Below are positions 17,467 to 27,003 of a DNA stretch of 64,000 nt, piece by piece. Within the stretch, counting starts at the first letter, position 1, and each line of letters opens with the position of its first letter. This DNA comes from Granulosicoccus sp. (GTDB lineage: Bacteria > Pseudomonadota > Gammaproteobacteria > Granulosicoccales > Granulosicoccaceae): contig JAHDGK010000004.1 in NCBI GenBank assembly GCA_020627685.1, positions 1-64,000 of the forward strand, given 5' to 3'. The notes below the pieces were generated by a model. It ran no database searches, was not told the DNA's origin, and saw only the letters and a list, made by a program, of their open reading frames with translations. The translations under genes and the position numbers were made by a program.

Positions 17467-18510
17467 CTAGCTAAACTCGACAGGCTTGCTTTGCATCATA
17501 CCAACTAGCTCAATTTCTGCACGCTTACAGTTTTGTGGAGGTAATCCGCGACTAAGTAGCATTAAGTCAGCGACTACACGCTCACCTATCTCATGGAGTG
17601 CACTTTGTAGGGCACCGGCTCGATGAGCCGATAAAATTAAATTCGGTGTCGTCCTCAGTGGATGATCCACAGCTAATGGCTCTTCGGGAAAAACGTCAGT
17701 CGCAGCAGCAATATGCCCATTCGCACAAGCATTCATTAAAGCATCGATGTCTACAACATCCGCACGACTAAGAAGTATCACCATGGTTCCTGGTCGCATT
17801 TTCTCAAACTCCCTTGCACCTATGAAATGCTTGTTTTCGGAAGTTGGGCTAGCCACAACACAGATGAGTTCGCTGCACGAAAGCACCTCTTCGAATGAAG
17901 TAGATCGCAAAGATTCTCTGGCTAACATTTCCGGACAGATCCAAGGATCATATATTCGCACTTGGGGACTAAGCCCAGAGAACACTCTTAGTATTGCACG
18001 CCCTAAATCTCCAAATCCAATGAACCCTAATTGGCAGTTTGAAAGTAACTTCGCATTCAGATTACTAGCTAAACCGTATTTCTCCGTACCTGCTTTAAAA
18101 TCAGCATCAGCCGCCGGAATACTTCTTGCCAAACTTAACGCTAACCCTAACGCAAGCTCCGCAACCGGCTGGGCGAATACGGGACTGATGGATAACACAT
18201 GGACATTATTCGAAAAGCAGGCCTGATAGTCTATGTTTTGCGTAAAGTTCCCTTCCACGTTGATAATAGCCAACAAATTAGTCGCTTTATCTAGTTCATC
18301 AGCGCGTAATGGAGGCTGGCCAATTATAAAACTCGCAGAGGGAAGATATCGTTGGTAAAAACTTTCGACGTCAGTCTCATTCCGCTCAATGACAGTGAAG
18401 CGCGAATGAAGCTCTTCTAGCAATTTATCCGTAAATATTTCACCCTTAGTTCTAGGGTACGGATCCAAAAGCACCAAAGGCACTTTTCTGTCGCGACCTA
18501 TTTCATTCAT
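17467..18510 (-). CDS. D-isomer-specific 2-hydroxyacid dehydrogenase
   Basis: Cytosolic NAD(P)H-dependent reductase or dehydrogenase of 2-keto/2-hydroxy acids, 347 aa. Rossmann motif GFIGFGDLGRAIL in the middle; catalytic Arg in LLSRADVVD (a variant of the usual ARG-x-VVD), Glu in VFPEEPL and His in SAHRAGA. Not a phosphoglycerate dehydrogenase: no ACT domain. Shares strand with the FAD oxidase downstream. The variable N-terminal half gives no clear substrate clue. Confidence 0.82.
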   Translation of the reverse strand: MNEIGRDRKVPLVLLDPYPRTKGEIFTDKLLEELHSRFTVIERNETDVESFYQRYLPSASFIIGQPPLRADELDKATNLLAIINVEGNFTQNIDYQACFSNNVHVLSISPVFAQPVAELALGLALSLARSIPAADADFKAGTEKYGLASNLNAKLLSNCQLGFIGFGDLGRAILRVFSGLSPQVRIYDPWICPEMLARESLRSTSFEEVLSCSELICVVASPTSENKHFIGAREFEKMRPGTMVILLSRADVVDIDALMNACANGHIAAATDVFPEEPLAVDHPLRTTPNLILSAHRAGALQSALHEIGERVVADLMLLSRGLPPQNCKRAEIELVGMMQSKPVEFS

Positions 18511-18608
18511 AGCGAAACCTAGCCAAAGATAGGCACTGTGTCACTAGTTGAGGGCAAGGTCAAATACGATAGTTATAATTCCCAGAAACCGCTTGGTGGT
18601 CAAAATAC

Positions 18609-19841
18609 CTAGTTTGCTGTCGACTCTATGGCTGAACGATAAATATCACTCATGCTATCCCTAACCACCGCCCAACTAAATTTGCTTATAGCTATTTGCT
18701 GAGCAGCATTTCCCATAGTACGAGCCAAGTGTGGATTATCTAAAAGATGTATCAGTGCATCTGCGACACATTTTGGTGAGTCTTCTACCAAGAGACCGGA
18801 TTTTTTATTCTCTATGACCTCACGTAGCACGGGAAGATCAATCGCGACGGTAGGTTTAGCATTAAATGCAGCCTCTATATATACAACTCCAAGGCTTTCC
18901 ATTCGAGACGGCACACAAAGCACATCACACGCTGCCAGAGCATCTGCTTTCGTCGTCTGGTCAAAATCTTCCCACAATATTATTCTACTATCTCCAATAG
19001 ATAGAATATGTTCGCGGGCTTTTTGAGTTGCAGGCCCCATGAAAACTACATGTGTACTAGGATTAGAGCTCCAAATTCGTTCGCATGCGTCTAGTAGTAC
19101 ATCGTAGCCTTTTGAGGCATTGATCCTCCCCAGAAACAATACTAGATTCTCATTCCCTAACTTTAATGATTCTCTGAATTTATTTTGACTACTACCCGTT
19201 CTTAAGATAGGCCCGTAGGGCACTACCGAAATCTTATCTTCAGGCACCCCTTGTCTTTGTAAGAATTGAGACTCGTGATTAGTTAGCGCAATAATTCGAT
19301 AGGCTGAGGAATAAAGCTTTTTAAAACGGAAGGAATTCCACGCATGTGGTTCATCTGACGTATTCAGTATATTGGGAGTGAAAACAAAAGGAATTTTCCA
19401 CTTAGCTGCATTTCTAGCAGCTAAAACCGCAGAATCAGTCAATCCGTTATAAACGAAATGAATCAATTCTGCCTTTCTAGTGATAGCAGCACTTCTAGCC
19501 TGTAAATTGTTATAAAACAAACCAGAAAATATAGGACGAGTGGCCCTGTGCTGTTCATGCTTCGTTGCGATGTACTTATACAATGGAGTAGCGGCTCCAT
19601 TCAACGCCAAACGATTTACACGAACCCCGTCATCGATATAGGAAGCATCGTTTGCACTAATGACATCCTGTTCTAAGTTTACACCTGCCACCTCACTACT
19701 GATGCTGTGAGTAATTACATTGACATCGTATTCGCAAGACAAATATTTAGTTAGTTCATGGGTATGTAACTCGGTACCACCCATAGCTGGCCAATAGCGA
19801 GGTACCCACAAACAAGTATTTGGTTTTTTATCCCGTGTCAT
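18609..19841 (-). CDS. GT4-family glycosyltransferase
   Basis: GT-B glycosyltransferase, 410 aa. N-terminal acceptor domain starts with WVPRYWPAMGGTELHTHEL, including the glycine-rich GGTE loop; donor-binding domain has VLFLGRINASKGYDVLLDA and the EX7E motif in PSRMESLGVVYIEA. The family transfers a sugar from a nucleotide donor to a glycan or lipid at the inner membrane face. No polysaccharide locus surrounds it, so its product is unknown. A 422-base gap separates it from the next, divergent gene. Confidence 0.85.
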   Translation of the reverse strand: MTRDKKPNTCLWVPRYWPAMGGTELHTHELTKYLSCEYDVNVITHSISSEVAGVNLEQDVISANDASYIDDGVRVNRLALNGAATPLYKYIATKHEQHRATRPIFSGLFYNNLQARSAAITRKAELIHFVYNGLTDSAVLAARNAAKWKIPFVFTPNILNTSDEPHAWNSFRFKKLYSSAYRIIALTNHESQFLQRQGVPEDKISVVPYGPILRTGSSQNKFRESLKLGNENLVLFLGRINASKGYDVLLDACERIWSSNPSTHVVFMGPATQKAREHILSIGDSRIILWEDFDQTTKADALAACDVLCVPSRMESLGVVYIEAAFNAKPTVAIDLPVLREVIENKKSGLLVEDSPKCVADALIHLLDNPHLARTMGNAAQQIAISKFSWAVVRDSMSDIYRSAIESTAN

Positions 19842-20263
19842 GCATCAGCGCTCAAACAGCGTGGCCTCCATTGACAAGATTAATGAACACCTCGGTGTTA
19901 CATCAACAAACGATTAATATTGTCATCTATGTATTGGGCTAACGGTCCAGATAAGTATTTGTTGAGAACCTACTAAAAACTAATTCGGAACTTGATCACA
20001 ATTTCCTACCCAGAAATTAATAACAATCTAAATAACGTGTCGCCTAGCACGTTATTCAAGGAAATTTAGTGCACCACCGCGAATTTTATAACCTGATTAA
20101 CAACCTTTGTTAAAAACGAACAGTTGCGTCGCCGCTGCACGCTTAACTGACGAAATTGGCTACTTGATAGGCTGCCCTGTTTTCATCTGTCAGTAAAAAA
20201 TAACAAGAAAAAATGCTCGAACGCAGAGGCGCTCGAATCGTGTAGGAATAAAGGATATGCATT
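19842..20263. promoter_or_regulatory. divergent intergenic region with inverted repeat
   Basis: 422 bases without a gene between the glycosyltransferase and the first LruC-domain gene. An inverted repeat AATAACGTG (20031-20039) / CACGTTATT (20048-20056) with an 8-base spacer lies about 210 bases before the LruC start; it has no T-tract, so it looks more like an operator than a terminator. A strong RBS (AAAGGA) sits shortly before ATG 20264. No other structure was recognised. Confidence 0.4.
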
Positions 20264-22468
20264 ATGGTGAAAACTAAAAACCAACGAAGAGAAGGTTCGA
20301 TCACCTGCTCTCATCAACAACGACGCAATAAACACATCGCGTTTCTAAAACTATCGGGATTACTCTTAGCGAGTTCTTTATTCTCGCCTGTTTCACACGC
20401 ACAAGAGGCTTTCGCAGCAACAGCATTTTCAGAGTGCCCGACACAAGCATTCTTAACTCAAGGAAAACACCCTAAGACATATGGCGTAAACCTCGTTACG
20501 GGTGACTACACGGTACAGGCCCAAACACATGGCACAACTGGTGGATTAAACGCTACTGGTTTCAATGAAAATGATCGTTTCTTTTATGGTTGGAGTTACG
20601 AACACAATCAACCTGCTCGAATACACAACGATTGGCAAATAGAGCCGTTGATTGGCGTTAACGCCACTGATTCTAATTTCTTTGTTGGTGACGTCTCTAT
20701 TCCAGAAAACAAATACTATGTCTATCGGAAAGGGGCTGGTTACGGCCTATATTCTATTGGGCTTGATCCTGAAGCTGACGACTACCTGCAAATGCAGAAA
20801 GTAATAGACGGCTCGGAATTGTTTTTACGCGTTTACGATATGGCCTTCCACCCCAGTGATGGTTACGCCTATATGGTTGACGCAACTGGCACTCTGTATA
20901 AAGTGAGTGCGGCTGATGGAACCTACCAAAACCTGGGGAATGTCGGCGAGCGCGGAACTTTCGGTGCGTCATATTTTGATGCTGACGGTAATCTGTACAT
21001 TGGTCGAAATAACGATGGAAAGGTGTATCGAATTGCGATTGATTCTGGAGTATACGAAGCTGAATTATTTACACTTGGACCAGCAGCTTCGACTAACGAT
21101 GGATCGCGTTGCGCAATTGCTCCGTTAAGCGACAATACAGATACACGTATCGATTTTGGTGACGCTCCTGAGAGTTATGGCACTTCGCTAGAGAATAATG
21201 GTGCACGTCATGGCCTTTTAGCTGAACCAGAACTATTTTTGGGTGCAAGTGTTGATGGCGAATCAGACGGATCAGCATTTCCGTTGTCTGATGACGACAA
21301 CAGCGAGCAAAACGACGAGGACGGTGTTCAATTCGTAACCAACATCGTAGAGAGAGAAACAGCGATCGTATTAGTAACCGCTTCTGCACCGGGCTATGTT
21401 AACGCGTGGATTGATTACAACCAAAACGGAGAATTCGATCAATTCGAACAAGTCATTACTGATAGGCTGACTGTCGCAGGTGAGAAAGCCTTTTACATTA
21501 ATGTTCCGACGGGCGTGGTCGAAGGAGATACTTGGGCGCGCTTCAGGATATCAAGCACGGCTGGATTGGAAGCGGTTGGAGGTACCACAGACGGCGAGGT
21601 GGAGGACTATCAAGTTAGTGTCCAGCAGCAGGAAGTTGTAGTGACGACCTATCCATCCGCAAGCGGCTGGACAACCGTTGCATTTGAAGACAACTGGCCG
21701 TACATGGGCGACTATGACATGAACGATCTAGTCGTGTATTTGCGAAATACCCTGTACAGCAGCGATTTAGGCGTATCTAAAGTAGTGATCGAAGGTGAAT
21801 TGGCTGCAGCAGGTGCTTCATATCACAATGGATTTGCCATGAGACTACCTGGCGTTCTTCGAAGTCAGGTGGATAGCAACAATCTTGAATTCAAGATTAA
21901 CGGTTTACCAGTAACAGGTACATCACCACTGGAAGCTGGTCGAAACGAAGCAATATTTATTGTTGCAAACGACGTTCACGATTTCGTAGAAGCCGGTGAA
22001 AACTGCACATACCATCGAACTGAGGCTGGTTGTGGGTCAAATATTGAGTTTACCTTCTCAATAACAATTCCTCTAAACGAACCAGTCGATGTTGATTTGT
22101 CAGGTGTGCTTGACCCATTCATTTTCGCTACAGATCATTTCTGGCACGGTGACCACTTTTCTACACCGCCAGGTCGTGGATATGAAGTCCACTTAAAGAA
22201 TGTGGCTCCTACTGAAGCATTCAATATCAATCTGTTTAACGGCATTGGTCAAGATGCTTCGGTACCTAGCAACGGTATTTACTACCAAACGACAACGGGA
22301 CTGCCTTGGGCGATAGAAGTCGGCGATCGCTGGGATTATCCACAAGAACACAAAGAGATTATGAGGGCTTATCCAGAATTTAAGCAATACGCAGAATCTA
22401 TGGGACGGTTGAAGCCAGACTGGTACAGCAAAGACAAAGCTGAAGCAGAACATATTTTCAAGGACTAG
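20264..22468 (+). CDS. secreted LruC-domain protein, copy 1
   Basis: Exported protein, 734 aa, with an unusually long basic N-region and a signal core cut near VSHAQEAF. Three regions follow: an N-terminal beta-rich domain (about 55-285; repeated YGWSY, YGLYSIGL, YIGRNNDGK motifs, DUF6923-like); a GEVED domain (about 292-465) with DFGDAPESYG, GARHG and DGEVEDYQV; and a C-terminal LruC (DUF4842-like) domain (about 480-700) with FEDNWPYMGDYDMNDLVVY and a cysteine pair in ENCTYHRTEAGCG. The Asp-rich loops suggest calcium binding. It is followed after 4 bases by a lipoprotein gene, and the pair is repeated downstream. Likely surface-attached; role unknown. Confidence 0.85.
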   Translation: MVKTKNQRREGSITCSHQQRRNKHIAFLKLSGLLLASSLFSPVSHAQEAFAATAFSECPTQAFLTQGKHPKTYGVNLVTGDYTVQAQTHGTTGGLNATGFNENDRFFYGWSYEHNQPARIHNDWQIEPLIGVNATDSNFFVGDVSIPENKYYVYRKGAGYGLYSIGLDPEADDYLQMQKVIDGSELFLRVYDMAFHPSDGYAYMVDATGTLYKVSAADGTYQNLGNVGERGTFGASYFDADGNLYIGRNNDGKVYRIAIDSGVYEAELFTLGPAASTNDGSRCAIAPLSDNTDTRIDFGDAPESYGTSLENNGARHGLLAEPELFLGASVDGESDGSAFPLSDDDNSEQNDEDGVQFVTNIVERETAIVLVTASAPGYVNAWIDYNQNGEFDQFEQVITDRLTVAGEKAFYINVPTGVVEGDTWARFRISSTAGLEAVGGTTDGEVEDYQVSVQQQEVVVTTYPSASGWTTVAFEDNWPYMGDYDMNDLVVYLRNTLYSSDLGVSKVVIEGELAAAGASYHNGFAMRLPGVLRSQVDSNNLEFKINGLPVTGTSPLEAGRNEAIFIVANDVHDFVEAGENCTYHRTEAGCGSNIEFTFSITIPLNEPVDVDLSGVLDPFIFATDHFWHGDHFSTPPGRGYEVHLKNVAPTEAFNINLFNGIGQDASVPSNGIYYQTTTGLPWAIEVGDRWDYPQEHKEIMRAYPEFKQYAESMGRLKPDWYSKDKAEAEHIFKD

Positions 22469-22472
22469 AACA

Positions 22473-23030
22473 ATGAAAAAACACACTTTAGCACTTACTT
22501 GTATCGCAGGGCTTCTCACAGGTTGCGGTGGAGGCTCAATATCCGGCTCTCTTGTAGATCAAATAGGATCAGGAGAGGAAGTACAAGCGGCAGCAGCAAC
22601 CGAGCAGACACCAGCGGCTGCTAATCCAACTCCCTATGTAGAAGAAGCAGTAAACAACACGTCATTCGCAACAATACCCGACTCTGAAACGAGCCAAATA
22701 GTTACAACGGCCAACTTTCTGTTCGATACCGCAAAATCGGTTGAGTTACGAGTCAATATTGCAGAGGCAATTGGAACACAATCGAGCATCTCCTTGTGTA
22801 CAGACTATGAGGCAAACGGCTCTGGTTATTCAGTCAACTACAACAGCTGTGCAGTAAAGGCTACGATTCAGGATGGTCAATTTACACACCAGATGGAACT
22901 AATGAACCAATTTGATTCGGCCATCGCAGTTGTCTGGTTCCCTGATCAAGAGTTCGAACCAATGTTCAACGAACTAAACGTTGCAGAGCTTATAGAAAGC
23001 GAAAGTGGCTATATTTGGAATTGGAATTAA
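22473..23030 (+). CDS. lipoprotein partner of LruC protein, copy 1
   Basis: Lipoprotein of 185 aa: signal MKKHTLALTCIAGLLTGCGGG with lipobox LTGC, then a low-complexity Ala/Pro/Thr/Glu-rich linker (about 30-55) and a folded domain with FLFDTAKSVELRVNIAEA, CTDYEANGSG, NYNSC and the aromatic end YIWNWN. Two conserved cysteines (in SLCTDYE and NSCAVK) may pair. The start lies 4 bases after the LruC stop, so the two are co-translated and probably form one envelope complex. I do not recognise the domain by name. Confidence 0.78.
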   Translation: MKKHTLALTCIAGLLTGCGGGSISGSLVDQIGSGEEVQAAAATEQTPAAANPTPYVEEAVNNTSFATIPDSETSQIVTTANFLFDTAKSVELRVNIAEAIGTQSSISLCTDYEANGSGYSVNYNSCAVKATIQDGQFTHQMELMNQFDSAIAVVWFPDQEFEPMFNELNVAELIESESGYIWNWN

Positions 23031-23054
23031 CTAGTCTGATCTATCAGCAAAGTA

Positions 23055-23085
23055 TAAAAGCACTTGCAAGGAGCAAGTGCTTTTA
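23055..23085 (+). terminator. hairpin after first LruC-lipoprotein module
   Basis: Perfect 13-base-pair stem (23055-23067 with 23073-23085) around the loop AAGGA, ending in TTTTA. It starts 24 bases after the lipoprotein stop. The short T-tract lies in the stem, so it may terminate in either direction. Confidence 0.7.
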
Positions 23086-23160
23086 CCCTAAAACCCAGAT
23101 GGAGGAAAAATAAAAATTAGTCATCGTTTATTTGTCTAGCATACATAATACAATCTGCGG

Positions 23161-23195
23161 GGGAAAGCGTTATCTAGGCGCTTTCCCTTTTTTTA
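23161..23195 (+). terminator. strong intrinsic terminator
   Basis: Stem GGGAAAGCG / CGCTTTCCC (23161-23169 with 23179-23187) with a 9-base loop, followed by seven T and a T-rich tail. It is the second hairpin behind the first LruC module and separates it from the second copy. Confidence 0.85.
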
Positions 23196-23622
23196 TTTAT
23201 ATCATTTTACCCAAACTATAGTCACCTTAGTACGTACCAGATCTAAGTTAGCCCTGAAAAATCAAGTAACATCTCTGATACATATTATTGCGTACTGGTG
23301 TTTCAGTCCGAATGCCCAGCTGTAAAATTCTAAATGCATGCCGCAGTAGGCTTAGTCACATGACCCTAAGTTACATGTAACTTTTAAAAGCTGCCGCAGA
23401 CATATAATGCGCACTATCCCAATATTTAGTGAGCTGGTTCCAAACTCTTTCACTATCTGCTCCGCAATATTAAAAGATCTATTAGATTCGCCGCTCCGTT
23501 ATTGACTACTAAAGTCAGCGTGAAATAAGGTTTGCCCCTTTTTCGACTGTGAGTCAAATAACATGCGAAAGCTGGAATGCAATCGCATTCGTATCATTTA
23601 GATTTTCTGGATCAGTGCAGTG
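23196..23622. other. intergenic region upstream of second LruC module
   Basis: About 430 bases without a gene. It holds a 16-base perfect palindrome at 23368-23383 (listed separately). No recognisable tRNA, mobile element or ORF was found. The region does not resemble the upstream region of copy 1 by eye, so the two modules probably have different promoters. Confidence 0.5.
23368..23383. promoter_or_regulatory. 16-base perfect palindrome, possible operator
   Basis: The sequence AAGTTACATGTAACTT is a perfect palindrome with no spacer, 240 bases upstream of the second LruC gene. It has the size and symmetry of a dimeric repressor site. Only a partial GTTACAT half-site was noticed upstream of the first copy (around 19898). 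The regulator is unknown. Confidence 0.45.
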
Positions 23623-25815
23623 ATGACTAGTACCCACAGCATCAGCTCTATTACGTATCGTGTATCCATATTCAAAAGCGGATATTCCAAATTATTATTG
23701 GTAACTGCGCTATTGATTTCAAGCTTACTTTCAATTTCAGAAGTTTATGCACAGGAGGTATTTGATAGCCAGGCGTTTGATAGCTGCCCCACCCAGGCCT
23801 TTTTAACACAGGGCAAGCGTGCAAAGACATTTAGTGTAAATCTCATCACCGGTGAGTACAACATAGCAGCGCAATCCCATGGTACTAACGATAAACTGAA
23901 CGCGATGGGATTCAATCCAAACGACCGATATATTTACGGTTGGAGTTATAAGCACAACCAACCTGCACGGTTACATAAAAATTGGAAAGTAGAACCATTA
24001 AGTGGTGTCAACATAACCGACTCAAACTTCTATGTTGGTGATGTCTCGTTAACCGACAACAAATACTACGTCTACCGTAGAGGTGATGGGTACGGGTTAT
24101 ATTCAATTGGGTTGGATCCTGAGGCTGACGACTATCTTAGAATGATAAAGGTCGCAGACGGTGCAAAAATCTTCCTACGGATATTTGACTTAGCATTTCA
24201 TCCCAGAGACGGCTTTGCCTATGCGGTGGACAGCAGAGGTAACTTATTTAAGATTAGCACTGTTGATGGATCTTACGAAAATTTAGGTTTTGTAGGTCAA
24301 AAAGGCATATTCGGCGCATCTTATTTTGATACCGATGGAAATTTGTATATTGGACGTAATAATGACGGGAAAGTTTACCGAATTGCCATAGATTCCGGTG
24401 TGTACGAGTCAGAGCTCTTTACCATTGGCCCTGCTTCATCAACAAACGATGGATCACGTTGTGCCATAGCCCCATTAAGCGACAATACCAATACACAAAT
24501 CGACTTTGGTGATGCACCTGATAGCTATGGTACATCGTTGGTCAGTAATGGTGCTAGGCATGGGATATCGGTTGATTCACAGCTGTATCTCGGCGCGAGC
24601 GTTGACGGTGAGTCAGACGGATCTGTGTATCCGTTGTCTGATGATCACAATAGTGATCAAAACGATGAGGATGGAATTCAGTTTGTCACCAACATTGTTG
24701 AAGGTGAAAAAGCGATCGTTTTGGTTAGTGCGTCAGCGCAAGGGTATTTAAATGCTTGGATCGATTACAACAGAAATGGAAAATTCGATGACTTCGAGCA
24801 AATTATTACAGATAAGCTCACAGCGGCTGGACAACATGCTCATTACATAGCTGTACCAGCTGGAGTTTCAGAAGGTAGTAGCTGGGCACGTTTTCGGATC
24901 TCGAGCACCCCTGGCTTAGAGGCTATTGGTGGAACTGCTGATGGTGAGGTCGAAGATTATCAGGTTGATATTCAAAAGCAAAATGTAGTGGTAACAGCCT
25001 ATCCATCAGCAACTGATTGGACAACGGTTGCTTTTGAAGACAACTGGCCATTTATGGGCGACTACGATATGAATGATCTAGTGGTTTATCTCAGAAATTC
25101 TCTCTACAACAACGAGCTCGGAGCAATAAAACTTCTCATTGAAGGCGAACTGGCTGCCGCCGGTGCGTCCTACCACAATGGATTTGCCATTCGATTGCCT
25201 GGCGTGTTTCGCTCGCAAATAGACGATGAAAACTTGGAGTTTAGGATTAACGGCCAGCCAGTAACTGTTTCACCATTAGAGGTGGGGCGCAACGAAGCGA
25301 TTTTCATTATTGCGGAAGACGTACATGACTTTGTTGATGCCGGAGAGGACTGTACGTATTATCGTACGGAGCCCGGATGTGGTTCGGCTATTGATCTTAG
25401 TTTCTCTATCATGATCCCCTTTAAAGAGCCTGTACAGGCAGACCTTTCAGGTGTACTCGACCCATTTATCTTCGCAACAGATAATTTTTGGCACGGCGAC
25501 CACTTCTCTACGCCTCCCGGCAGAAGTTATGAAGTGCATTTAAAAAACATACCACCGACCGAAGCATTTAATAGCAAACTTTTTAATTCTATTGGCCAGG
25601 ATGCATCTGTATCATCGAACGGTATCTACTTCCAGACTAGAACCGGGCTGCCTTGGGCAATCGAAGTTGGTAACCGATGGGATTATCCCTCTGAGAACAA
25701 TGAAATAATGAAGGCGTACCCTGAATTTAAGCAGTACGCCGAGTCGATGGGCCGTCTGAATTCAAATTGGTACGCAAAGGATCGCGCTAATCCAGCCTAT
25801 ATATTTACGGAATAG
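23623..25815 (+). CDS. secreted LruC-domain protein, copy 2
   Basis: Paralogue of the protein at 20264-22468, about 730 aa, with the same order of signal peptide (cut near EVYAQEVF), DUF6923-like domain, GEVED domain (DFGDAPDSYG to DGEVEDYQV) and LruC domain (GDYDMNDLVVY). Long stretches are identical in protein but the DNA differs at many silent positions, so the duplication is not recent. The signal peptides are unrelated in sequence, unlike the mature parts. ATG at 23623 is taken; a GTG lies one codon earlier. Followed after 4 bases by its lipoprotein partner. Confidence 0.85.
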   Translation: MTSTHSISSITYRVSIFKSGYSKLLLVTALLISSLLSISEVYAQEVFDSQAFDSCPTQAFLTQGKRAKTFSVNLITGEYNIAAQSHGTNDKLNAMGFNPNDRYIYGWSYKHNQPARLHKNWKVEPLSGVNITDSNFYVGDVSLTDNKYYVYRRGDGYGLYSIGLDPEADDYLRMIKVADGAKIFLRIFDLAFHPRDGFAYAVDSRGNLFKISTVDGSYENLGFVGQKGIFGASYFDTDGNLYIGRNNDGKVYRIAIDSGVYESELFTIGPASSTNDGSRCAIAPLSDNTNTQIDFGDAPDSYGTSLVSNGARHGISVDSQLYLGASVDGESDGSVYPLSDDHNSDQNDEDGIQFVTNIVEGEKAIVLVSASAQGYLNAWIDYNRNGKFDDFEQIITDKLTAAGQHAHYIAVPAGVSEGSSWARFRISSTPGLEAIGGTADGEVEDYQVDIQKQNVVVTAYPSATDWTTVAFEDNWPFMGDYDMNDLVVYLRNSLYNNELGAIKLLIEGELAAAGASYHNGFAIRLPGVFRSQIDDENLEFRINGQPVTVSPLEVGRNEAIFIIAEDVHDFVDAGEDCTYYRTEPGCGSAIDLSFSIMIPFKEPVQADLSGVLDPFIFATDNFWHGDHFSTPPGRSYEVHLKNIPPTEAFNSKLFNSIGQDASVSSNGIYFQTRTGLPWAIEVGNRWDYPSENNEIMKAYPEFKQYAESMGRLNSNWYAKDRANPAYIFTE

Positions 25816-25819
25816 CCAG

Positions 25820-26377
25820 ATGCACAAACGAATTCTTCCAATGATCATGGTGCTTCTAACTGTCACGGCTTGTGGCGGTGGTTCCGTCTCTAGCTCACTC
25901 GCACATAAATATTTTTCAGGGGAGAACGTACAGGCACCAGAAGCTGCTAATCCCACACCTGAAGAGATTAATCCGGCTCCCTATGTTGATGTGGCTGAAA
26001 ACAATATATCCTACGCCACGGTTCCGGAGTCTGAAACGAGTCATATCCTTACAACCGTCAATTTCCGTTTTGACACTGCCAAACTCGTGCGGTTACAAGT
26101 TGACATTGCCAAAGCTGCTGGTACTCAATCGAGTTTGTCAATTTGCACGGATTATGAAGCAATAGACGATGGCTATTCGGTAAATTACAATAGCTGCTCA
26201 ATAAAAGCACAGATGCTAAACGGCCAATTTGAACACCCATTGGAGATAATGAATCAATATGATTCAGCCGTTGCGGTAATTTGGTTTCCAAACCAAGAAT
26301 TCGATCCCATGTATAACGAACTTAACGTTGCTGATCTCATTAAAAGTGGAGACGCCTACGTTTGGAATTGGAAGTAA
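25820..26377 (+). CDS. lipoprotein partner of LruC protein, copy 2
   Basis: Paralogue of the 185-aa lipoprotein at 22473-23030 with the same length. Signal peptide ends in lipobox VTAC followed by GGGS; the Ala/Glu/Pro linker differs most between the copies, while the folded half (FRFDTAKLVRLQVDIAKA, CTDYEA, NYNSC, end YVWNWK) is well kept. The 4-base spacing to the LruC stop is the same as in copy 1, so the pair duplicated as a unit. Confidence 0.78.
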   Translation: MHKRILPMIMVLLTVTACGGGSVSSSLAHKYFSGENVQAPEAANPTPEEINPAPYVDVAENNISYATVPESETSHILTTVNFRFDTAKLVRLQVDIAKAAGTQSSLSICTDYEAIDDGYSVNYNSCSIKAQMLNGQFEHPLEIMNQYDSAVAVIWFPNQEFDPMYNELNVADLIKSGDAYVWNWK

Positions 26378-26527
26378 ACAGGTTTAGTATTCTGTCGCTT
26401 CACCCTACGATTCAAGGAAAAAGTAGCCCTACCCCAAATGAGTTATTAATTTTCTGTCTAAATAATCATTTATTTATCCAGTGAAAGCGGTAGCATGACA
26501 ATTTAGAATTTTCTAAGTTTACTTGCT

Positions 26528-26962
26528 ATGTCCAAGATACCGCCGAATCGGAACGATTATGGGTACTTCTGCTCTATAAGCACACGCTGGATTGACAACG
26601 ATGTCTACGGGCACGTGAACAATGCCGTGTACTACACCTATTTTGATACAGTGTGTAATACCTACTTAATAGAGCACTGTGGTTTAGATATAAAAACATC
26701 ATCGGTAGTGGGTTTTGTCGTTGCTTCTTCGTGCGAATATGTGTCCCCTATTGTATTCCCAGACACGATAAACGCCGCAATGCGAGTCAATAGAATTGGT
26801 AATAGCTCAGTCGAGTATGGTGTGGCTCTTTTTAAAGGCACGAATACGACCGCCTCAGCTCACGGGACATTTACACATGTATTTGTTCATAGGGAACTGG
26901 GGCATACTGTGCGTATTCCAGATGATATGCGACAACAACTAAGTTCTATTATTTCTAAATAG
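26528..26962 (+). CDS. acyl-CoA thioesterase (4HBT hotdog fold)
   Basis: Cytosolic hotdog-fold thioesterase of the YbgC/FadM type, 144 aa. The signature TRWIDNDVYGHVNNAVYYTYFD carries the catalytic Asp near residue 24, followed by the hotdog helix; FVVASSCEYVSPIVFPD is the usual next strand. It would hydrolyse an acyl-CoA of unknown chain. On the same strand as the SnoaL-like gene 41 bases downstream, possibly co-transcribed. Confidence 0.8.
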   Translation: MSKIPPNRNDYGYFCSISTRWIDNDVYGHVNNAVYYTYFDTVCNTYLIEHCGLDIKTSSVVGFVVASSCEYVSPIVFPDTINAAMRVNRIGNSSVEYGVALFKGTNTTASAHGTFTHVFVHRELGHTVRIPDDMRQQLSSIISK

Positions 26963-27003
26963 AGTTAACACACGATCATTGATTCCATCTTCGTCAAAAA
27001 CGC

